The translations under genes were made by a program, and so were the position numbers. This document shows positions 53,714 to 63,728 of a stretch of 64,000 nucleotides of DNA, piece by piece. Under the pieces are notes generated by a model that made no database searches, had not been told where the DNA came from, and saw only the letters and a list, made by a program, of their open reading frames with translations. Location: positions 310,001 to 374,000 of the forward strand of contig CBDCVV010000019.1 in the NCBI GenBank assembly GCA_965223235.1, given 5' to 3'. Source of the DNA: UBA2589 sp965223235. Its GTDB lineage: Bacteria > Gemmatimonadota > Gemmatimonadetes > Longimicrobiales > Gaopeijiaceae. The stretch's first letter is position 1; the number at the start of each line of letters is the position of its first letter.

Positions 53714-56032
53714 CTAGCCGATGGGCCGGGTCATCTGCCCGATCTCGTACCCGGCGGGAGGTTCTGCGCCCAATAAGTGCCGCACGAAGTAATCCCACCG
53801 GCGTCTCATCATGTACGGCTCATTCCCGAAACCATGACCTCGGTTCGGCAGCATCAGCAAGTCGAAGTCCTTGTTGGCGGCAATGAGCGCGTCCACCACC
53901 AGCATTGTGTTGGAGTGAGGCACATTCGTGTCGAGCGTTCCGTGAGCGAGCAACAACTTCCCACGCAAGTTGTCGGCCAAGAGCTGGTTTGCCTGGTTGT
54001 CATAGTTCGTGCTCCCGTCCGGGCGCTCTTCGAGCAGACCCTGCCACTTCTCTCCCCAGTCGTCTTCGTAGTTGCGGTTGTCGTGGTTTCCAGCCTGGGA
54101 GACGGCGACCGAGTAGAAGTCGGGGTACCTCATGATGGCGCTGGCGGCTGCGAAGCCGCCTCCGGAGTGACCGTAGATCCCCACCCGGGAAGCATCAATC
54201 CAATCGTGTCGCTCGGCGAGCTGGAGTATGCCTCCCATCTGATCTGGCAGCCCGTTGTCGCCCATGTTTCCGTAGTACGCCTCGTGAAACGTCTTGGAGC
54301 GCATGGGCGTGCCCATCGCATCCAACTCGATGACGACGAAGCCCAACTCGGCGATCGACTGTAGGTCACGGTGCGATGCCCGGAAGGAGCGCGACCCGAC
54401 CGAACCACTCTGTGGACCCGGGTAGAGATAGTTCACGACCGGGTACTTCTCGTTCGGATCGAAGTCGAGAGGCCGGAAGAGAAGACCGTGCAGGTCGGTC
54501 TCGCCGTCCCTCGCCTTCACGCTGAACGGCATCGGGGGCTGCCATCCTGCCGCCTCGAGTCGAGATATATCCGCCGTCTCGAGCGTCGTGATCGCGTCCC
54601 CATTTCGATCACGCAGGACGGAAACTGGGGGGATGACCGGGGTCGAGTAGCTGTCGACGAAGTATTCGCCGTCGGGCGACATCGATACGACATGATTCGC
54701 GGAATCCGCCGTCAGTAGCGTCACGCGCCCGTTGTCGAGGTTCGCACGATACAGGTACTGGAAGTACGGATCGCCCGGCTCACGCTCATTCCCCATGAAT
54801 GTGACCGTCCGACCGGCCTCGTCGACCTCGCGAATGTCGAGCACGTTCCAGTCGCCGTCGGTCACCTTCCTCTTGAGATCACCGCTCGAGGCATCGTAGA
54901 GAAAGAGGTTCCCCCAGTTGTCCCGTTGCGAGAACCAGAGGATCTCGTTCGACGACGACAGGTAGCGCCATCCGCTCTGCGACTCGTAAAAGGTCTCCTC
55001 GACTTCCTCGAAGAGGTCTTGGACCTCGCCGGTGCGCGCGTCAGCCATCCGGACCAAGGCGGACTTGTGGTCGCGCGATGTCGAGACGAATGCGAAGTGG
55101 GTCCCGTCGGCGCTCCACTCCAAGTCACCGAGCTGCCCACCGCACTGGATATGGTCTGAACAGGTGGAGCGGTGTTGGTCCGGATCCATCTGCAACCGGA
55201 CGACGTAGTCGCCAGGGTCGCGATCCAAGTCCAAGACTACGCGCGAGACGCGGAAGATCACCGAGTCTTCGGGGAGCGGATAACGCCAAGCGTCGAGTTC
55301 CGGATGGCCGACTTTGGTACTCGTGAGGTACATCATTCCAACTCCGCGAGCATCGTGCTGGAACGTCGCGATCTTCCGCGAATCCGGTGACCACTTCAAA
55401 ACCGGTCGGTTGCTCCTCACCCAACCCGCGTTGTTCGTCCCGTACCCGAAGTCCTGGACCCCGTCTGTCGTGAGCTGCACTTCCTCATCCGTGTCTCGGT
55501 CCCGGACCCAAAGGTTGTGCTCGCGAATGAACGCTGCGTACCGACCGTCGGGGGAGAGCACCTCGCTCCCGATCGCCGGCGCCCTCGACGGCTCGAAGCG
55601 ATCGCAGACGTAGTCGGTTAAGTCACACAGGAACGATCCCGCCTCCCGGAGCGACACCAGCATCTCATGCCCGCGGAACTCGAGGTCGGTGACCGGGAGG
55701 TCGAGCGGCAGTTGCTCATCGCCGGTGGCAACGGAAAGCACTTGGGCGAGTCGGTCGTGGTCGAAGGCGCGCCCCTTGTCACCCGACATCGGGTCCACCA
55801 GCACGAACTCGGTCCCGCCGGGGATCGCGTTGGCGTACCAAAACCGTCCATCGGCCTGCCAGTTCGGCCTGACCGAACCTCGATAGACGAGCGGAGACGT
55901 CTGCTGCCCGAGAAAGCGCTCAGCTCGAGCGTAGTCGTCCGGTGATAGCTGCTCTTGCGCGGCCACAGTCGCCGGAATGGCCAACGAAAGGGCGAGCCAA
56001 AGCATGGAACGGGTGGTCAGTGGGCGCCGCAT
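53714..56032 (-). CDS. S9-family dipeptidyl-peptidase IV-like enzyme
   Basis: A 772-residue exported peptidase (signal SMLWLALSLAIPATVAAQ). An N-terminal DPP4-type propeller (about 60-480) is followed by the catalytic domain with GIYGHSGGGFAAASAIM, HGTLDTNVPHSNT and NRGHGFG, a complete Ser/Asp/His triad. It removes N-terminal dipeptides. ATG 56032 has GGAGGAG eight bases upstream; the longer start at 56062 has none. It is followed by the S41 gene in the same direction, so both may work on peptides in the periplasm. Confidence 0.9.
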   Translation of the reverse strand: MRRPLTTRSMLWLALSLAIPATVAAQEQLSPDDYARAERFLGQQTSPLVYRGSVRPNWQADGRFWYANAIPGGTEFVLVDPMSGDKGRAFDHDRLAQVLSVATGDEQLPLDLPVTDLEFRGHEMLVSLREAGSFLCDLTDYVCDRFEPSRAPAIGSEVLSPDGRYAAFIREHNLWVRDRDTDEEVQLTTDGVQDFGYGTNNAGWVRSNRPVLKWSPDSRKIATFQHDARGVGMMYLTSTKVGHPELDAWRYPLPEDSVIFRVSRVVLDLDRDPGDYVVRLQMDPDQHRSTCSDHIQCGGQLGDLEWSADGTHFAFVSTSRDHKSALVRMADARTGEVQDLFEEVEETFYESQSGWRYLSSSNEILWFSQRDNWGNLFLYDASSGDLKRKVTDGDWNVLDIREVDEAGRTVTFMGNEREPGDPYFQYLYRANLDNGRVTLLTADSANHVVSMSPDGEYFVDSYSTPVIPPVSVLRDRNGDAITTLETADISRLEAAGWQPPMPFSVKARDGETDLHGLLFRPLDFDPNEKYPVVNYLYPGPQSGSVGSRSFRASHRDLQSIAELGFVVIELDAMGTPMRSKTFHEAYYGNMGDNGLPDQMGGILQLAERHDWIDASRVGIYGHSGGGFAAASAIMRYPDFYSVAVSQAGNHDNRNYEDDWGEKWQGLLEERPDGSTNYDNQANQLLADNLRGKLLLAHGTLDTNVPHSNTMLVVDALIAANKDFDLLMLPNRGHGFGNEPYMMRRRWDYFVRHLLGAEPPAGYEIGQMTRPIG

Positions 56033-56099
56033 GGCTCCTCCAACGAGTGCAGTTGGCGACACCGATACAGCGCGCCTCGCCTAAAATCTGCCGCGAGGC

Positions 56100-56540
56100 T
56101 CAGGGGGCGGCAACGCGCCCACGTGGATCGGGGTTCGCTAGCCGACCCTCGTACCGAACGTCTCCGGAACGGCCCACGAGCATCCCACTCACCGCGGTCC
56201 GGTAGCCTCGTCCGAAGATCACGTAACTGGGCCGGCCACCACCCGCGCCATCGCGCAGCTGAAGCTCGAAGTCACCATTCGACCAACTCCGACCGGAAAC
56301 GCTGAGCGGAAGTGGGGCGGGCTCCTCAGCGGATCCCGACGTGACCGAGACCGTTCCAGCAACGACGCCAGCCCCCGTGAAGAGCGCCTTCCGATGTTCG
56401 AGCTCGAGAACGACTTCACCGTCCTCACCGAGCAGATCCAACTCCCACCGACCACTCAAGTCGTGCGCTAACGCCGGCCGAGCAACAGCTGCGGCGGTGA
56501 GAAGGAGTACTCCAAGAACCCAACGCTGTGGTGCCTTCAA
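56100..56540 (-). CDS. Small secreted lipocalin-like protein
   Basis: A 146-residue protein with a signal peptide (WVLGVLLLTAAAVARPALA) and repeated short strands (DLSGRWELDLLGEDGEVVLELEHRKAL). It resembles its upstream neighbour at 56569 in the DLSGRWE/ELSGTWE start. TTG 56540 is chosen because GAGGGG precedes it; the ATG at 56612 overlaps the neighbour and lacks a site. Role unknown. Confidence 0.6.
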   Translation of the reverse strand: MKAPQRWVLGVLLLTAAAVARPALAHDLSGRWELDLLGEDGEVVLELEHRKALFTGAGVVAGTVSVTSGSAEEPAPLPLSVSGRSWSNGDFELQLRDGAGGGRPSYVIFGRGYRTAVSGMLVGRSGDVRYEGRLANPDPRGRVAAP

Positions 56541-56568
56541 CGCCCACCCCTCAGTTCGGTACTCGCGA

Positions 56569-57003
56569 CTACTCGACTCGCCTGCCGGTGAACTCCCGCT
56601 CGCCGCGGCCACCGAGAATGACCCCCGTCATTTCGTCGCCATCGAATGTCCCTTCGAATTCTTGACTGAAGGAGTTTCCGCCCCTCGACAGGACCATGCT
56701 GAACGAAAAGGTCGTACCGTCGACCACTCCATCACTGATCTCAGCTCCGCGCGGGCCACCGCCGCCAGCGCCGCGACCACCGCCTCCACCACCTCCCCGC
56801 ATCGCCCGAGTGATCGTGCCGGTCAGGACGCCGTCTTCTTCGACGACGGTTAGCGTCATGAACTGGGGGCCGCGGGGCGTCTCAGATTCTATCTCCCACG
56901 TACCGCTCAGCTCCTGAGCCGTCAGACTCGAGGGCAAGGCCACCGCGAGGAACAGCCCCGCGACAAGGGGCCCAACTGAGAAGGCGAATCGACGATGAGC
57001 CAT
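56569..57003 (-). CDS. Small secreted glycine-rich lipocalin-like protein
   Basis: A 144-residue protein with signal peptide (GLFLAVALPSSLTAQ), beginning ELSGTWEIES. A glycine-rich loop (RGGGGGGGRGAGGGG) divides the strands, with TLTVVEEDGVLTGTITR and FEGTFDGDEMTGVI repeated like calycin strands. It is upstream of a second related gene (ends at 56100), so the two could be duplicates. Function unknown. Confidence 0.65.
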   Translation of the reverse strand: MAHRRFAFSVGPLVAGLFLAVALPSSLTAQELSGTWEIESETPRGPQFMTLTVVEEDGVLTGTITRAMRGGGGGGGRGAGGGGPRGAEISDGVVDGTTFSFSMVLSRGGNSFSQEFEGTFDGDEMTGVILGGRGEREFTGRRVE

Positions 57004-57151
57004 CGTGTCACTCCGTTCGTGTGCTGTGTGTCCTACTGACGTGGAAAACCAGAACTCGTTAAGTGGTCCGCACGGCTCGCCGCCATGAGCACTAGCCTCC
57101 GTCGCGCGCGACCTTCAGCTTCAACGGCCCAACCAACCAAGAAGATCGACC

Positions 57152-59884
57152 ATGTCTCGACTTGCGGCCCTGCTTTTTCTCGCCTCCACCGTCCTCCTCC
57201 CGACGGCCTCATCGGCCCAGCAGTCGGCGAAGCGCCCGCTCGAAATCGCCGACTATCGGCTTTGGCGCCAGATCGAGGACGCATCGGTATCGGACGATGG
57301 GCAATGGGTCGCTTGGACGTACACCAAGGTCCGCATGGACGACACCCTGGTGGTAGAGAACGTCGAGTCGGGGGTGCGTCGAAGTGTGGCTCGCGCTTCG
57401 GACGGCACGCTCTCTTCAGACGGACGCTGGTTGGCGTACTGGATCTCCCCCAGCATCGAAGAGCAGGAGCGCCTCGATCGCGAAGGAGAGTCGTTCACAC
57501 CCCAAGCCGGTCTCATGGAGCTCGGTACGGGCGAAACCCGCACATGGGACGATGCCGTCGACTTTGGCTTCTCGGACAGCGGCAGCCACTTCTACGTCCA
57601 GAAGGAGGGGGACGACGACGCGGACCGAAACGGTAGCGACCTGATTCTCCGAAACCTCGGTGAGGGCTTCGAAGAGCTGGTCGGAAGCGTCGACGAACTC
57701 GCCTTCAACGAAGACGGAACTCACCTCGCGTACACCGTGGACACCGAGACTGGTGACGGGAACGGCCTCTATCTATTGGCACTCGATACCGGGGCTCGTC
57801 GTGCGCTGGACAACAGCAAGGAGCGCTACGCTAGGCTCACTTGGTCGGAAGACGGTGACGCTCTCGCGGTACTGAGGGGCGACACTCCTGACGGTGCGGT
57901 CGAACGAGAGAATGACCTCCTCGTTTTCCGGGGCGCCACCACCTCGCCCACCCGAGTCGACTTCTCGAGGGGCGGTTCGGGTCTCCGCGACGGTTGGGTC
58001 ATCAGCGAGCACGGAGACGTCGTCTTCAACGAAGACGCCTCGATCGTCTTCGTCGGCACCAAGAGTCAGGAAGACGAGTTGGACGAGTGGCCGGAGGAAG
58101 GGCTCCCTCTCGCCGACGTGAACATCTGGCACTGGGAAGATGATCGCATTCAGTCGCAGCAGCAGCGCCAACTGCAATCCGACCGCAACAGGACCTATGT
58201 CGCTGCAATCCACCTCGACCGTAGGGAGATGGTGCCACTCGCAGACGAACAGATGAGGACCGTTCAAATCACTCGCGACGGGCGGTGGGGAATCGGGCGG
58301 AACGACCGGGAGTACATCTCCGACTGGGAGCCCCGGATCGCCGACTTCTACCGGGTCGATACCCGGACAGGTGCTCGGACTTTGGTGATCGAAGAACAGC
58401 TGCGCACCCTCGGCTTGTCCCCAGACAGCGAGCACTGGCTGTACTGGAAAGACGGCCATGTATGGGACTACCGAATCGACGAAGATCGGCACGTGAACCT
58501 CACCGCAGGGGCTCCGGTCGACTTCACGAATGCCGAATACGACCGCTTCGGTGAGAAACCGCCGTACGGAGTGGCTGGGTGGGCCGCAGGAGAGGCTGGT
58601 GTACTCCTCAACCACCGCTACGACGTGTGGCTACAGCCGTACGAAGGCGCAGCCGTCAACCTGACCGAGGGCTTCGGTGCCGATGAAGAAGTGCGCCTCC
58701 GCTACATCCGGACCGATCCCGATGAACGGGAGATCGACCTCGACGCACCGCTCCTTCTATCGGCGTACGGAGAGTGGACGAAGAAGGAGGGCTTCTTTGA
58801 GCTGCGCGACGGGGACCTCCACGAGTTGACGTGGGAAGACTATCGCTTCGGCTATCCGCTCAAAGCCGCAGACGACGACCGCTATCTGTTCACGGTCCAA
58901 AGCTGGGAGGAGTATCCCGACCTCTGGGTCACGGACGGCGACTTCGAAGAGCGTGATCGGGTGTCTACCGCGAACCCCCAGCAGGACGATTTCCTCTGGG
59001 GCTCACGGATCCTGTTCGACTACGAGTTGGCCGACGGAACTCCCCTCCAGGGCACCCTCGCGATTCCTGAGACATATCAGAGCGGCGATCGCCTACCCAT
59101 GGTCGTTCGTTTCTACGAGAAGTACTCCCAGGACCTCCACGCCTATCCGACGCCGATCTTTCGGCATCAGCCGAACTTCGCGGGGCTGGTCAGTAATGGC
59201 TTTCTTCTCATGCAACCCGATGTGCACTTCCGCATCGGGTCGTCGCACTCCGACATGCTCGAAGCCGTCGAGGCCGCGACTCAAAAGGTCATCGACATGG
59301 GGTACGCGGACCCCGACGCTGTCGGTTTGAGCGGACACTCGTATTCCGGAGGAGGGAGCGCGTTCATCGCGACTCAGTCCGACATGTTCGCGGCGATCGC
59401 GCACGGGGCCGCGCCGATCAACTTGGTGAGTGAGTTCAACCAACTCTTCGTCGGAAGTGGTCAGAACAACCACAACTACGACATCTACGGTCAGGGCCGG
59501 TACGCGACCAACCCGTACGACGACTTCGACTTGTATTGGAGGGAGTCCCCAATTTCCGGGGTCGAGAACATGAACACGCCCGTCCTCTACCTACACGGAG
59601 AGGCGGATCCCACGGTGAACTGGGAGCAGGGCCTGGAGTGGTACAACGCGCTCCGATTCTTGAACAAGCCCATCATATGGCTCTCTTACCCCGACGAGGG
59701 CCACGGGCTGAGGAAGCTGCAGAACCGGATCGACTTCCAGTACCGGCTACAAGACTTCTACAACCACCACCTGAAAGGAATGCCCGCTCCGTCGTGGATG
59801 ACGGACGGCGTCCCCCAGGTGGACAAGGAACGGCACCTGCGTGAGTACGCCCCGAGGGTCTGGGAACGGAGACTGATCGGCTAG
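57152..59884 (+). CDS. S9-family peptidase
   Basis: A 910-residue exported peptidase (signal LAALLFLASTVLLPTASSAQQ). It has the same architecture as the enzyme at 18197: RQIEDASVSDDGQWVAW at the start of the propeller, a strand repeat to about residue 640, and a catalytic domain with GLSGHSYSGGG (nucleophile), HGEADPTVNW (acid) and EGHGLRK (His). The nucleophile elbow is GHSYSGG. It is probably a paralogue of the other S9 enzyme. It is a separate unit on the plus strand. Confidence 0.9.
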   Translation: MSRLAALLFLASTVLLPTASSAQQSAKRPLEIADYRLWRQIEDASVSDDGQWVAWTYTKVRMDDTLVVENVESGVRRSVARASDGTLSSDGRWLAYWISPSIEEQERLDREGESFTPQAGLMELGTGETRTWDDAVDFGFSDSGSHFYVQKEGDDDADRNGSDLILRNLGEGFEELVGSVDELAFNEDGTHLAYTVDTETGDGNGLYLLALDTGARRALDNSKERYARLTWSEDGDALAVLRGDTPDGAVERENDLLVFRGATTSPTRVDFSRGGSGLRDGWVISEHGDVVFNEDASIVFVGTKSQEDELDEWPEEGLPLADVNIWHWEDDRIQSQQQRQLQSDRNRTYVAAIHLDRREMVPLADEQMRTVQITRDGRWGIGRNDREYISDWEPRIADFYRVDTRTGARTLVIEEQLRTLGLSPDSEHWLYWKDGHVWDYRIDEDRHVNLTAGAPVDFTNAEYDRFGEKPPYGVAGWAAGEAGVLLNHRYDVWLQPYEGAAVNLTEGFGADEEVRLRYIRTDPDEREIDLDAPLLLSAYGEWTKKEGFFELRDGDLHELTWEDYRFGYPLKAADDDRYLFTVQSWEEYPDLWVTDGDFEERDRVSTANPQQDDFLWGSRILFDYELADGTPLQGTLAIPETYQSGDRLPMVVRFYEKYSQDLHAYPTPIFRHQPNFAGLVSNGFLLMQPDVHFRIGSSHSDMLEAVEAATQKVIDMGYADPDAVGLSGHSYSGGGSAFIATQSDMFAAIAHGAAPINLVSEFNQLFVGSGQNNHNYDIYGQGRYATNPYDDFDLYWRESPISGVENMNTPVLYLHGEADPTVNWEQGLEWYNALRFLNKPIIWLSYPDEGHGLRKLQNRIDFQYRLQDFYNHHLKGMPAPSWMTDGVPQVDKERHLREYAPRVWERRLIG

Positions 59885-59902
59885 CGGCCGACGCAGCGGT
59901 TC

Positions 59903-60292
59903 CTAAGAGCCCCGATCTTCGTCCGTCGGGTGAGCCAGCTCTTTCGTCTTGTCCTTGGCTTTCTCGACGAGCCTCTCGATCTCGCCGACCAGCGAATCCT
60001 CTTCACCTCCGGTCCCGCCGAAGAAGCCTTCCTCTCCGTCACCCTTGTCCATCTCTTCGATCACGCTGTGTAGGTTCAGCCACCTATCGAAGCGCTCACT
60101 CGCTCGGACCACACTATAGAAAAGGCGAGGTCGCTTCCCCCGTCCCGAAATGAAGTCGAGGATGATCGCGCCGATCGACAGGTTGAAGGCCACCAAATCA
60201 TGGAGGCCGTCGAGCGCCAGCTTGGCCTGGAATATCACGAAGTCCCGGAGGGTAATGTTCCGGTTCGTGACGGTCATCGGTTTCTTGGGCAT
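59903..60292 (-). CDS. Small membrane-associated protein, unknown
   Basis: A 129-residue protein with one hydrophobic segment (LHDLVAFNLSIGAIILDFI) and a charged helical tail (EIERLVEKAKDKTKELA). No family recognised. It is convergent with the S9 gene. Confidence 0.6.
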   Translation of the reverse strand: MPKKPMTVTNRNITLRDFVIFQAKLALDGLHDLVAFNLSIGAIILDFISGRGKRPRLFYSVVRASERFDRWLNLHSVIEEMDKGDGEEGFFGGTGGEEDSLVGEIERLVEKAKDKTKELAHPTDEDRGS

Positions 60293-60514
60293 ATGTCCAA
60301 TCTAGTCGGCAGGCCGTAATGTCGCTCGGCGGGCAGAGTGACGCGCCCGCGACGACAACGCGGACGGTCGCACTACGCAGCAAGCGCCACGAGGGTTCAA
60401 CTCCCGGTTAACAGGGAGCCCCGCTGCGGTGTCGATGATTAAGAGAGTGAGACGTCAGGAACCAACTTGCGGGGAGCTCCGTACCATGGAGTCCTTCGCT
60501 CCGACCGGAATTCG

Positions 60515-61420
60515 ATGCCCATGAGGCGACGCCCGCACGCCGGCACCACGCTGGCTTTGGTCGCGACGCCCCTCCTGATGGGAGGGTGCGTTGACCGTGC
60601 GGAAGAGCGTCCCGAAGAGACGACGGTACAAGTGACGGAGGCGCTACGTCCGATCGGTAGCAGCATGCTCGGTCAAGAAGCGCCACCCGCGGTCGGACGA
60701 CCTTCTGGTGGCGGCGCGCGTACCCCGCGCATGGCCGAAGGCGAGCTGCCGGGCCGCTACCCTTTCTACTGGACGCGGGCGGCCTACACCAGCGGGGGGC
60801 GGGGGTGGTACGGAAGGGGGCGTCCGGCGTGGGCGACCGACTTTCCGAAGGGCGACCAGCAATTTCTCGTCGTCCTGAAGCGCCTTATGGGGCTGAACGC
60901 GTACGACTGGGAGAACCCGGTCCACCTGGCGGATCCGAAGCTTCGTCGTCACCCACTGATCTATATGGTCGAGGTGGGGCAGATGGACCTCACGGACGCA
61001 GAGGTCGAGGGTCTTCGCTCGTATCTACTCGCCGGTGGCTTCATGATCGCGGACGACTTCTGGGGGAGCCGCGAGTGGGCCGTCTTCGAGTGGAATATGG
61101 CCCGGGTCTTCCCTGAGTTCTCCATCGTCGACCTCCCGATGGACCATGAGATCTTCTCGGTCTTTTACGACATCGACGAGATCGTCCAGGTCCCATCGAT
61201 CAACGGAGCGATCCGGGGCCGGACGTATGAGCGGGATGGTGTCGTGCCCCACGTACGAGGGATCTTCGACGGAGATGGACGACTCATGGTCGTCATTAAT
61301 TGGAATACCGATCTCGGCGACGCGTGGGAGTGGGCCGAAAGCCCGAGATACCCGCTCGAGTATTCCACGTTTGCCTACGAGATGGGCGCCAACATGATCG
61401 TGTACGGGATGACGCACTGA
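60515..61420 (+). CDS. DUF4159-family lipoprotein
   Basis: A 301-residue protein with lipoprotein signal (ATPLLMGGC). The DUF4159 domain occupies most of the mature part (FYWTRAAYTSGGRGWYGRGRPAW..., GFMIADDFWGSREW, and GANMIVYGMT). DUF4159 is a glutamine-amidotransferase-like fold of unknown activity, often beside VWA proteins. It is the first of a three-gene operon that ends beyond the window. ATG 60515 is chosen, 16 codons after the first ATG. Confidence 0.8.
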   Translation: MPMRRRPHAGTTLALVATPLLMGGCVDRAEERPEETTVQVTEALRPIGSSMLGQEAPPAVGRPSGGGARTPRMAEGELPGRYPFYWTRAAYTSGGRGWYGRGRPAWATDFPKGDQQFLVVLKRLMGLNAYDWENPVHLADPKLRRHPLIYMVEVGQMDLTDAEVEGLRSYLLAGGFMIADDFWGSREWAVFEWNMARVFPEFSIVDLPMDHEIFSVFYDIDEIVQVPSINGAIRGRTYERDGVVPHVRGIFDGDGRLMVVINWNTDLGDAWEWAESPRYPLEYSTFAYEMGANMIVYGMTH

Positions 61421-61442
61421 CGGGATAGGGGGGGACCGAGAG

Positions 61443-63728
61443 TTGGACGCCATTTTCGAGCTACTCTTCAAGTATCGACCCCTGCTGTACGAACAGGGCG
61501 ACTTCGCATTCGGATCTCCCTCGTCCTTTCGAGTTTGGCTGGGTGTCGCTGGGGTCGTGGCGGCGAGTGCCATCGCGACGTACACCATCGCTCGCGGACG
61601 TAGCACGGTTACCGATCGCGGCATCATGGCGGGCCTCCGAGTCGCACTCGTCGGTGTGCTTCTCTTCTGCCTTATGCAGCCGACGCTCCGGGTCTCCACC
61701 GTCGTGTCGCAGCAGAACTTCGTCGGGATCCTCATCGACGACTCGCGGAGCATGGCACTCGAGAACGAAGATGGAACGGTTCGGAGCGACTTCGTGCGGA
61801 CGGCCCTCGAACCCGGGGTGAGTCCTCTTCTCGAATCGCTGGCCGATCGCTTCGTACTCCGCTTCTTCCGTTTCTCGGACGTGATCGATCGAGTCGACGG
61901 ACCGGGTGAGTTGACCTTCGCAGGGACACACTCGAACCTCGCGCGCGCACTCGACGGCGCGAGAGAGGAGCTTGAGGGCGTGCCACTCGCGGGTCTGGTC
62001 GTCGTGTCAGACGGAGCGAGTAACGACGAGCGACCGATGGCCGAGGCGTTGCTCCCGCTGCAGGCGGAAGGTGTGCCGGTCTTCTCTGTGGGTGTCGGAG
62101 ACGAGGTCATCGAGCCGGACATCGAACTAGGGCGTGTCGAACTCCCTCGTGAGATCCTGGCTGGCGCCCGGGTCGTGGTGGACGCGGTCATCACTCAGCA
62201 CGGGTACGGACAGCGCTCGGTACCGATCATCGTCGAGGACGACGGGCAGATCCTTGCCGAAGAGATGGTCGAGCTCGGCCCCGACGGAGAACCGGTCGTC
62301 GCTAGCGTCACCTTCGTGCTCGAGCGCGCCGGCTCGCAGCGAATCGACCTTCGCATCCCAATGCAGGAAGGCGAGCGGATCGAAGAGAACAACCGTCGGA
62401 CCGCGTGGGTGGACGTCCAGGGGTCGCAGGAGAAGATCTTGTATCTGGAGGCCGAACCACGCTTCGAGTTGGGATTCATGAGGCGTGCCGTGAGCGACGA
62501 CGAGAATCTCCAACTCGTCACGATGACTCGGACGGCCGAGGACAAGTTCTACCGCCAATCCGTGTCGGACTCGACGGAACTCCTCTTCGGATTTCCGGTC
62601 GACCGCGAAGAACTGTATCGGTATCGCGCCCTCATCCTCGGCTCCGTGGAAGCTTCGTTCTTCACCCACGGCCAGCTCGAGATGATCGCCGACTTCGTCT
62701 CCGAACGCGGCGGCGGCATCCTCTTTTTGGGAGGCAGAAACGCCTTCGCGGAAGGCGGGTGGAGAGGCACGCCGGTGGAAGAGGTCATGCCGGTCGTGCT
62801 GGGTGACCCCCAGGGTGGGGCGAACGGATATTTTGAGGCGGTGAAGGTCTCACCCACTCCCGCCGGACTCGCCCACCCGGCGGTCAAGCTCGACGCAGAG
62901 CCCGTGGAGCTCCGGGACCGGTGGGAGGCACTTCCTCCCCTGACCGTCGTCAACCCGATCTACGGTACCCGGCCCGGAGCAACGACGCTCCTCGAGGGAG
63001 CCTCACCCAACGTCGGAGACAACCAGGTCGTCTTGGCCTTTCAGCGGTACGGGCGGGGCACGTCGATCGCGATGACACCGCAAGACGTGTGGATGTGGCA
63101 GATGCACGCAGATGTTCCTCTGGAGGACCAAAGCCACGAGTCATTCTGGAAGCAAATGCTCCGTTGGCTCGTGGACGGGGTTCCAGATGCGGTCTCCGTG
63201 ACGACCGATCAGGAGCGGGTGGAGCCTGGGGCGTCCGTCCGACTCGTCGCATCCGTTGCGGACTCGGCGTACTTGGACGTCAACGATGCATCGGTCACCG
63301 CTCGGGTCACGAGCCCCTCCGGTGTCGTCGATGAGATCCCGGTGGAATGGACGGTCGAGGCCGACGGCGAGTACGCGGTTGATTTTCGACCCACCGAGTT
63401 GGGCGACTACGAGATCGAGCTCACCGCCGAACGCGATGGGGCGACGATCGGAACCGACGTCACCTATCTCCATGCAGCGCCGAGTCAGGACGAGTACTAC
63501 GAGGCCGGTCGCCGCACGGAGCTGCTGCGGCGGATCGCCCGTGAGACCGGGGGGCAGTTCTACACCCCCGAAACGGTGAGCACGCTACCGGAAGACATCT
63601 CGGTGACGGGAGCCGGCGTCACACTCACGGAGGAGCACGATCTCTGGGACATGCCGGCGCTCTTCTTACTACTCCTCGCACTCATGGGTGCGGAGTGGGG
63701 CTTCCGCAGGATCAGGGGTCTGGTATGA
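61443..63728 (+). CDS. VWA-domain membrane protein of a DUF4159 operon
   Basis: A 761-residue protein with N-terminal membrane segments (GVAGVVAASAIATYTIA and VALVGVLLFCLMQP). A von Willebrand A-like domain follows with the metal-site start GILIDDSRSMALEN (DxSxS). A long periplasmic part contains a GATase1-like fold (FVSERGGGILFLGGRNAF), and a C-terminal membrane helix (ALFLLLLALMGAEWGF) follows. It starts with TTG after a weak site. It is like BatA-type proteins of MoxR/VWA clusters, though no MoxR is in the window. Confidence 0.75.
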   Translation: MDAIFELLFKYRPLLYEQGDFAFGSPSSFRVWLGVAGVVAASAIATYTIARGRSTVTDRGIMAGLRVALVGVLLFCLMQPTLRVSTVVSQQNFVGILIDDSRSMALENEDGTVRSDFVRTALEPGVSPLLESLADRFVLRFFRFSDVIDRVDGPGELTFAGTHSNLARALDGAREELEGVPLAGLVVVSDGASNDERPMAEALLPLQAEGVPVFSVGVGDEVIEPDIELGRVELPREILAGARVVVDAVITQHGYGQRSVPIIVEDDGQILAEEMVELGPDGEPVVASVTFVLERAGSQRIDLRIPMQEGERIEENNRRTAWVDVQGSQEKILYLEAEPRFELGFMRRAVSDDENLQLVTMTRTAEDKFYRQSVSDSTELLFGFPVDREELYRYRALILGSVEASFFTHGQLEMIADFVSERGGGILFLGGRNAFAEGGWRGTPVEEVMPVVLGDPQGGANGYFEAVKVSPTPAGLAHPAVKLDAEPVELRDRWEALPPLTVVNPIYGTRPGATTLLEGASPNVGDNQVVLAFQRYGRGTSIAMTPQDVWMWQMHADVPLEDQSHESFWKQMLRWLVDGVPDAVSVTTDQERVEPGASVRLVASVADSAYLDVNDASVTARVTSPSGVVDEIPVEWTVEADGEYAVDFRPTELGDYEIELTAERDGATIGTDVTYLHAAPSQDEYYEAGRRTELLRRIARETGGQFYTPETVSTLPEDISVTGAGVTLTEEHDLWDMPALFLLLLALMGAEWGFRRIRGLV

